Source: Phoronis ovalis
Lineage: Eukaryota; Phoronida; Phoronidae
Length of the DNA: 12,630 nucleotides
Direction: 5' to 3'
NCBI GenBank assembly: GCA_028565635.1
Contig: JAOXYB010043481.1
Coordinates: 1-12,630, forward strand
Shown here: positions 8,079 through 12,630 of the stretch, one piece after another
Position numbering within the stretch: position 1 is the first letter of the stretch
Layout of the letters: each line of letters starts with the position of its first letter
Position numbers and translations under genes: made by a program
The notes under the pieces: generated by a model
Seen by the model: only the letters and a program-made list of their open reading frames with translations
The model's database searches: none
Told to the model about the DNA's origin: nothing

Positions 8079-9819
8079 TTACATAGTGAGCAGAACTTTT
8101 GCAGAAGTTTTTGGTTCTGTATAACTCACAGACTGATTGTCTGATTCTGATGCTTTGCTGGATTTATGATTACGTGGTGATAGAACAGGCACTGATACGT
8201 TCAACTGTAAATTTTTATCACCATTATAACTGCCTCCAAGACGAACGCTTCCCTCTTGGGGTGTTGTAATTGGAACATGGTAATGGGCTTCGCTTCCATG
8301 CATGATGTCATCAATAACTTGTTGTCGCAGGCTTTTTGGTGAACCCGACCTGATAAGTCGTCTTGCTGGAAATCGATTTGCTATGCTTGCACCCCGTGAT
8401 TCTATAAATGGGTCCTTCCGTTTTTCTTGTTGAACAAGGTATTCTGTAGTAGGGACTTCTGGTGTTGGTGAAAAGTAGTGTGTGTATCGTTTATAATGCT
8501 CCGGTGGAATAATGTATCCTACAATATAAATTTGTATTAAAATTTACAAATCAGAATTTAAACCTGCTTGTGAACATTAACTAATTACCTATTTACCAAT
8601 TAAAACAGTTCCTAGAGTTATTCAGGATGATGGAAAAGGAAACAACAGCCCTGGTGGGAATATCTGTCTATTAGAATCAAACACTTTTATTCTTATCACC
8701 ACCCCAATTTGCAAGATTGTAAATTCCAGTGAAATACTATGGATACTCTGTTATAAATCAATGATACCTATTTTTAAAAATAACAGCTCCCTATCTTTAC
8801 CTTGAGTGCATCTAGATTATTTTCAAATTAAAAGTAAATATTATTATTGATTTTTTCTTCATTAATTTGTTTTATATTTCTAGGATATTATGAAATGTCA
8901 ATTAACATGAAATAACTTTATAGGAAATTTATAGATTTTATGAAGTTATGTGTTGCCATGGGATCCAGTATATAGTGTGAAGTCTAGAACATAATAAATT
9001 GCAGTGTAAGATTGTAAGCAGACAAAACACCAAAATATAACATGTTATGACCCAAATCCTATCCAGTTCTAATAAATGTTCATTTGTGAATCCTTATAAT
9101 TGCAAAAGTGTTAGATCAAGAATTTATGCAGACAATTTTTTAATGTAAATAATGGAGTTTTATACCTGTGATTATCAAGTTTATCTTAATGCATTGTATT
9201 CTTAGATTCCGTTTTAATAACTAAAAAAATAATATGAAAAATAAATTATTTTATTACCTCTTTTATCAATTGGTGGACACCTTGCTTCACTTTTTGCTTT
9301 TAACCGTTTTGCTTCTTCAACATCTACATTTGTTCTAAATATGGCTTTTTGTCTTCTCTCATCATCCTGAAACATGCTGCTGTTTGCTTCTAAAAATCGT
9401 CCATATGTAAAATCGCCAATTTTAGATGGCCTCGGTATGTTTAGTGGGTACATATTAGCTACATTTTCATTTGTGGTGCGTCCTTCAGCATTATTCTTAA
9501 ATCCAAATTGTTTGCGGAAATTTCTCCAAACATTTGCGTTATACTGTGGATCGGGTCTTTCTGGATAAGGTGGATCAAATTTTCCAGCTTCTTTCCAAAG
9601 CTTCCATTCCACAGTAGGATTACCTTGGGTTCGTTCTTTATTCTTAACTCTTAATATGTGAGCACATTCAATTTTAATTGTAGACCTTAAAGGCTTCTTT
9701 TTAATAAGCTTTTCTTGTGGACGGGGTGAAAATGCAGAAAGGCGTTCAACATCTGGTTTCATTAATAATTCACGTTCTTCCAGGGTTGGGATTTTTGGGA
9801 GTTCAACCTCCAACATCAT
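8079..9819 (-). CDS. Unrecognised 333 aa protein with Pro/Tyr/Trp motifs, two coding exons
   Basis: Coding exons on the minus strand are 9819-9258 and 8518-8079. They are joined by a phase-1 GT/AG intron (donor AGAG|GTAATA, acceptor TATTGTAG) for 1002 nt including TAA-free sense codons and a stop at 8081-8079. An acceptor at 9835-9834 lies 14 bases before the ATG, so a 5' untranslated exon exists; a strong donor AATCG|GTAAGT at 10823-10822 probably ends it. The protein is soluble, basic, and has no signal peptide or membrane span. The most conserved-looking block is residues 71-107, including EWKLWKEAGKFDPPYPERPD and VWRNFRKQFGF. Another is MYPLNIPRPS with FTYGRF near 123-142. The tail after residue 250 is Ser-rich and looks disordered. 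Short Pro/Tyr/Trp blocks without an enzyme fold resemble axonemal or sperm microtubule-inner proteins, but that is a guess by style; no named family is recognised. Confidence 0.85.
8519..9257 (-). other. Intron of the unrecognised minus-strand gene
   Basis: AT-rich, with a clear donor at 9257-9256 and acceptor at 8520-8519. No other feature is seen. Confidence 0.8.
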
Positions 9820-9833
9820 TCAAGTTGTTTTAT

Positions 9834-10822
9834 CTAAAAAAATTAAAAAACAACTACAATGTTATGTTTTATTCTGACTCTGCTTTTGATTATCAATTAC
9901 ACCTTCGTTAGTTCTTCAATACTGTGCTGAAAAGAGTTAATTTGACCTAAAAAACTGTTTTGTCCCTCAACATTTTTATCTTTAAAATATTCAATTAAAT
10001 TACAGTGAATTATTCTGCAAACATCAAATAATTGGACAATTTAAACACTTTTAAAATAAAGCAAAGCTAAAATTATGAGTTATCTCTAGTGACTTCCAGG
10101 TTTATAGGTTTTTCGGTGTTCAATGATTATCAATCTATTTTAAGTTTGATCAACAGAATATTTTTAAACTAACTTAATTTGTGCATTAGCAGGAATGAAG
10201 CAACAGACAACAAACACCCTATAGTTGTGGTATCTGAAAAATCCACTAGATGATACAATAACACTTACTACAAACTGGCACGCAATGATGTAATTAATTA
10301 CCCTAGCCGGTATAACAGATCTTTGTTTCATCAAATTACTTATTCACTTTTCATTTTGCTTACATAAAATAAATGGAATGGTTTTTAAATGAACTGTTAA
10401 ATTTTACTTGCAAGACCAAAATCTGGTTAAGATTACTCATAAGCGCCAGTGTCGATGTTGCACACGAGCCACGAACCAAGTCAGAGTAGAAGGCACCTGT
10501 TGCGTTTTCGACGACACAAATATTAAATCAAGGTAGCTGACAACTCAATAAAAAGTGCGACATCATAATGTGAATAAAAACTGAAATACATGTAACGAGC
10601 TTTAGTATCAACTCACTGGCAGGTGATATACAAAATTATTGCATAAATAATAAATAGCAAAAGACAACAGACTATTAGGATTAATTATTAATATTATTCT
10701 TATAGTTATACTCTTATAGTTCTAGTTTCAGTAGAACTATTTCAAATTTGACAATACCTGCCCGTTCAAAGCCTTTTAATAGAATATTACTTGATTTGAT
10801 AAATATTCGTCTTTTTACTTAC
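9834..10822 (-). other. Predicted first intron (5' untranslated) of the minus-strand gene
   Basis: It is bounded by the donor GTAAGT read from 10822 and the acceptor TTTTTTTAG at 9842-9834. A competing donor GTAAGT is read from 10268 to 10263. A segment at 10441-10525 is richer in G+C and could be an alternative first exon, but has no coding signature. Confidence 0.5.
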
Positions 10823-10925
10823 CGATTTTCTTATGTAAATAATTTATGACTGCTTATTAAAGCCTCAAAGAAATTGATTGGGTTGGTTCCATTTCCTACA
10901 GATGCCCCGCCATCTTTAGAAGCCA
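10823..10925 (-). other. Predicted 5' untranslated first exon of the minus-strand gene
   Basis: It ends at the donor AATCG|GTAAGT. It contains AAGATGGCGGGGC on the minus strand, whose ATG would open only a five-codon frame, so it is either a tiny upstream ORF or simply the YY1-type site. The start of transcription is not fixed by the sequence; the upstream limit given is an estimate. Confidence 0.45.
10904..10917 (-). promoter_or_regulatory. YY1-type site AAGATGGCGG
   Basis: The minus strand reads TAAAGATGGCGGGG, which matches the AAGATGGCGGC core known downstream of start sites in many TATA-less animal promoters. Its orientation fits transcription of the minus-strand gene. Confidence 0.6.
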
Positions 10926-10930
10926 ACGAG

Positions 10931-10944
10931 ATCACTATGGAAAC
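10931..10944. promoter_or_regulatory. Imperfect RFX X-box-like site
   Basis: The plus strand reads ATCACTATGGAAAC. Compared with the X-box GTTGCCATGGAAAC, the right half is intact and the left half has mismatches. RFX sites are common in promoters of ciliary genes. Weak on its own; it gains interest from lying between the YY1-type site and the TCTCGCGAGA palindrome. Confidence 0.25.
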
Positions 10945-10949
10945 GATGG

Positions 10950-10959
10950 TCTCGCGAGA
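10950..10959. promoter_or_regulatory. TCTCGCGAGA core promoter palindrome
   Basis: This is a perfect ten-base palindrome. It is a known element of TATA-less, often bidirectional, housekeeping-type animal promoters. CpG-containing words are rare in this AT-rich window, so a perfect copy here is unlikely to be chance. It lies about 130 bases upstream of the predicted donor of the minus-strand gene and about 390 bases before the donor of the plus-strand gene. Confidence 0.65.
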
Positions 10960-11189
10960 ATTACCGTCTTAAAGTATATTAGCTGTTCCATCCATTGAGT
11001 AGATGTGGACCCTAATTTTCTTAAATACATATCGCTTGTAGTATGTTGATTGGCATATAAAAAGTACACAACCTTCATTTATGTACAAGATAATTGTTAT
11101 GTTAAATAATTAAGGTGATGTGGTTACGAAATTATTGTTTGTTTTGTTCTGCGCGTAATTTACCTGCTGGTAGGCGGAGGGTCATGGTC

Positions 11190-11195
11190 TATAAA
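11190..11195 (+). promoter_or_regulatory. Possible TATA box of the His/Asp-rich gene
   Basis: TATAAA in a slightly GC-richer stretch, about 150 bases ahead of the donor at 11347. Short AT words are common here, so support is modest. Confidence 0.3.
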
Positions 11196-11219
11196 CGTGC
11201 ATGCTCTAGTCGTCAATAT

Positions 11220-11346
11220 CAACAGGAGAAAGCAATCGTAGCTGGTCACTGATTAGCTGGATAGGGAACCTGTTTATGGGTGTCTAACTGATAATAAATC
11301 GTTTTAACAATGTGATATACGTCGGTACGAGTTTTAAACAGCACAG
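11220..11346 (+). other. Predicted 5' untranslated first exon of the His/Asp-rich gene
   Basis: A consensus donor ACAG|GTAAGT ends it at 11346, pairing with the acceptor ACTTTCAG at 11867-11868. Stops occur in all frames, so it is non-coding; a four-codon upstream frame (ATG GGT GTC TAA) is present. The left limit is inferred from the TATA-like site. Confidence 0.45.
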
Positions 11347-11868
11347 GTAAGTTTATGGGTGGGATCCTGGCTGTTGTTTCTATGATTCTACTTCTCCCAT
11401 CTTTCGCCTTAAAGCAGTACATTTATTATTATTAATATTATTATTATATGATCGATGTTCAGTCTAATGAAAGCAAGGTGTCTATTTTATATGCACTCGA
11501 TGGAAAGAAAATAATCATATAACTACTATGTGGGACACAGACACTGACAGTATGTTTAAAATCAAGGCCATGTAAAACTAAATAAAGACTTTAATACAAT
11601 CAGAAAGCGGCATCATCATAATTTTAACATTATTATATATTGCATAATAGATATATATAGTTTAGGCAATATGCATGTATACTTCTCCTGTAAAATGTGT
11701 ATAATTTACTGTATAGATCCGATCACAAAATCTCAGCTATGCCACTAATTAATATTGACATTTCTCATTTATTCATGCAAAAAACATCATTAATTATGCA
11801 TCATGTTTTTTCTACTAAAAAGATCTCGTTTAATACATTCGGTTATCAACATTTTATATTACTTTCAG
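11347..11868 (+). other. Predicted 5' intron of the His/Asp-rich gene
   Basis: It carries an ATT-rich simple stretch at about 11424-11449. The open frame at 11697-11915 crosses the acceptor and has no motif, so it is rejected as a gene. Confidence 0.5.
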
Positions 11869-11869
11869 A

Positions 11870-12532
11870 ATGTCAGCTCCAGGTTCAGCTCGAAGTCGAG
11901 ATATGGACTTTTTGAAGACCATTGTAGAATCAGCAGAAATAGATGAAGAAAACAATGTTAATGACAATTCACATACTGATACCACAATGGAGAACAGGAA
12001 ACATTATAACCATAGTGAGATTCCTGGAAATAGTGAGGAAAAAAATGAGCACACTGGAAAACATCAACACAAGCGACGTCATCATCGCCGTCATCATAAA
12101 ATACATGGCAATGACCACATTAGTAATGATGATGATGATGATGATGGGTACTGGTGTGATGATGCTATAAAAGTGTACAATCAGTATAATCAGGAACACA
12201 ATGACCGTCATCATCATCATCGTCGAAGGCAAGATCATCATCACGAAGAGGAAGTTGAAAATGTTCCGAAATTTGATGTAATGGCATGCCTTGAAGACAA
12301 ACTAGAGGAGCGTTATGTTGAGCTACAACATCTTTTGACACAACAATTTGAAATGCAAACTTCTAGCTTATTAAAGCAACAAGTGAATCAAGCCAAGAAT
12401 TTAGTACGTCAGTACAAACTAGCTTCTCATGGACAGTCACCACGGACTAAAGCTGTACCTCGTGTTGCTCCAGTAATTAGTCCAAGAAGTGACAGTGGAA
12501 CCCAAACTAATGATTTTGAGACTGTAGGTTAG
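11870..12532 (+). CDS. Unrecognised 220 aa His/Asp-rich protein with helical C-terminal segment
   Basis: The ATG lies one base after the acceptor CTTTCAG. Residues 1-60 are acidic and polar. Residues 61-80 are a His/Arg/Lys cluster (KHQHKRRHHRRHHK), followed by six Asp at 87-92 encoded by six GAT codons (12128-12145). A second His/Arg run is at 113-125 (RHHHHRRRQDHHH). Residues 136-182 are probably one long helix, possibly coiled coil, including LEDKLEERYVELQHLLTQQF. The tail is Ser/Pro/Arg-rich with SPRSDSGTQT. The His clusters could bind metal or simply be basic-rich disorder; nothing proves either. The stop is at 12530-12532, but GTAG|GTTAGT spans it, so this may be a first coding exon rather than a complete gene. 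No family recognised. Confidence 0.72.
   Translation: MSAPGSARSRDMDFLKTIVESAEIDEENNVNDNSHTDTTMENRKHYNHSEIPGNSEEKNEHTGKHQHKRRHHRRHHKIHGNDHISNDDDDDDGYWCDDAIKVYNQYNQEHNDRHHHHRRRQDHHHEEEVENVPKFDVMACLEDKLEERYVELQHLLTQQFEMQTSSLLKQQVNQAKNLVRQYKLASHGQSPRTKAVPRVAPVISPRSDSGTQTNDFETVG
12128..12145 (+). repeat. (GAT)6 microsatellite inside coding sequence
   Basis: Six GAT units encode Asp 87-92 of the His/Asp-rich protein. Nearby CAT/CGT runs encode its His clusters. The tracts are in-frame trinucleotides, so length changes would keep the frame. Confidence 0.8.
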
Positions 12533-12630
12533 TAATTTATCCTTGGCATACTTCTTCTTCTTCTTCCAATAAATGTACCAACATCAATGGGTTGATGGCT
12601 TCGGCACATGTGAGGTGAAAGGACATATGT
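12533..12630 (+). other. 3' untranslated region or intron after the His/Asp-rich ORF
   Basis: AATAAA at 12568-12573 follows the stop by 36 bases and would fit a short 3' end. A CTT-repeat tract at 12551-12565 precedes it. If the donor at the stop codon is used instead, this is intron. The last 40 bases show nothing recognisable. Confidence 0.4.

Noticed and set aside
9374-9911. Plus-strand ORFs of 64 codons at 9374-9568 and 9717-9911
   Set aside because: They are antisense to the long coding exon 9258-9819.
11943-12244. Met/Ile-rich ORFs on both strands over the His/Asp-rich gene
   Set aside because: They are out-of-frame readings of the GAT/CAT trinucleotide tracts.

Overview
The window looks like AT-rich nuclear DNA from an invertebrate animal, probably marine. 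Evidence: coding sequence is split into exons with GT/AG borders and consistent phases, introns are rich in A+T, polyadenylation signals follow stop codons, and decayed transposable elements lie in introns and flanks. The species cannot be named from sequence alone. No bacterial operon, CRISPR array, tRNA or rRNA was seen.

Layout. (1) 1-337, minus strand: a broken non-LTR retrotransposon piece holding half of a PHD-like zinc finger and the start of an endonuclease domain. (2) 588-669, minus: the probable first coding exon of an AATF (Che-1/BFR2) homologue, the rest lying beyond the left edge. (3) 1450-6679, plus: a complete eight-coding-exon syntaxin-7/12-type Qa-SNARE of 300 residues, head to head with the AATF-like gene. 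Its first two introns in the coding region each carry a short G-ended transposon with a perfect 9-10 bp target duplication (1658-2090 and 3509-3885), and its fourth carries a retrotransposon tail (4843-5040, minus). (4) 8079-9819, minus: a two-coding-exon gene for a 333-residue protein I do not recognise, rich in short Pro/Tyr/Trp motifs, convergent with the syntaxin gene. (5) About 10900-11200: a probable bidirectional promoter with a perfect TCTCGCGAGA palindrome and a YY1-type site. (6) 11870-12532, plus: a 220-residue His/Asp-rich protein with a helical C-terminal part, preceded by a predicted non-coding exon and intron.

The genes are not a pathway cluster. Syntaxin-7/12 acts in endosome-lysosome fusion and AATF in nucleolar ribosome biogenesis and transcription. 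The other two are of unknown function. What links them is layout: two head-to-head pairs joined tail to tail. The most notable non-genic signal is the pair of intronic elements with matching ends and internal tandem units of about 30-35 bp. They look like one non-autonomous DNA-transposon superfamily, and one of them landed six bases inside an intron.
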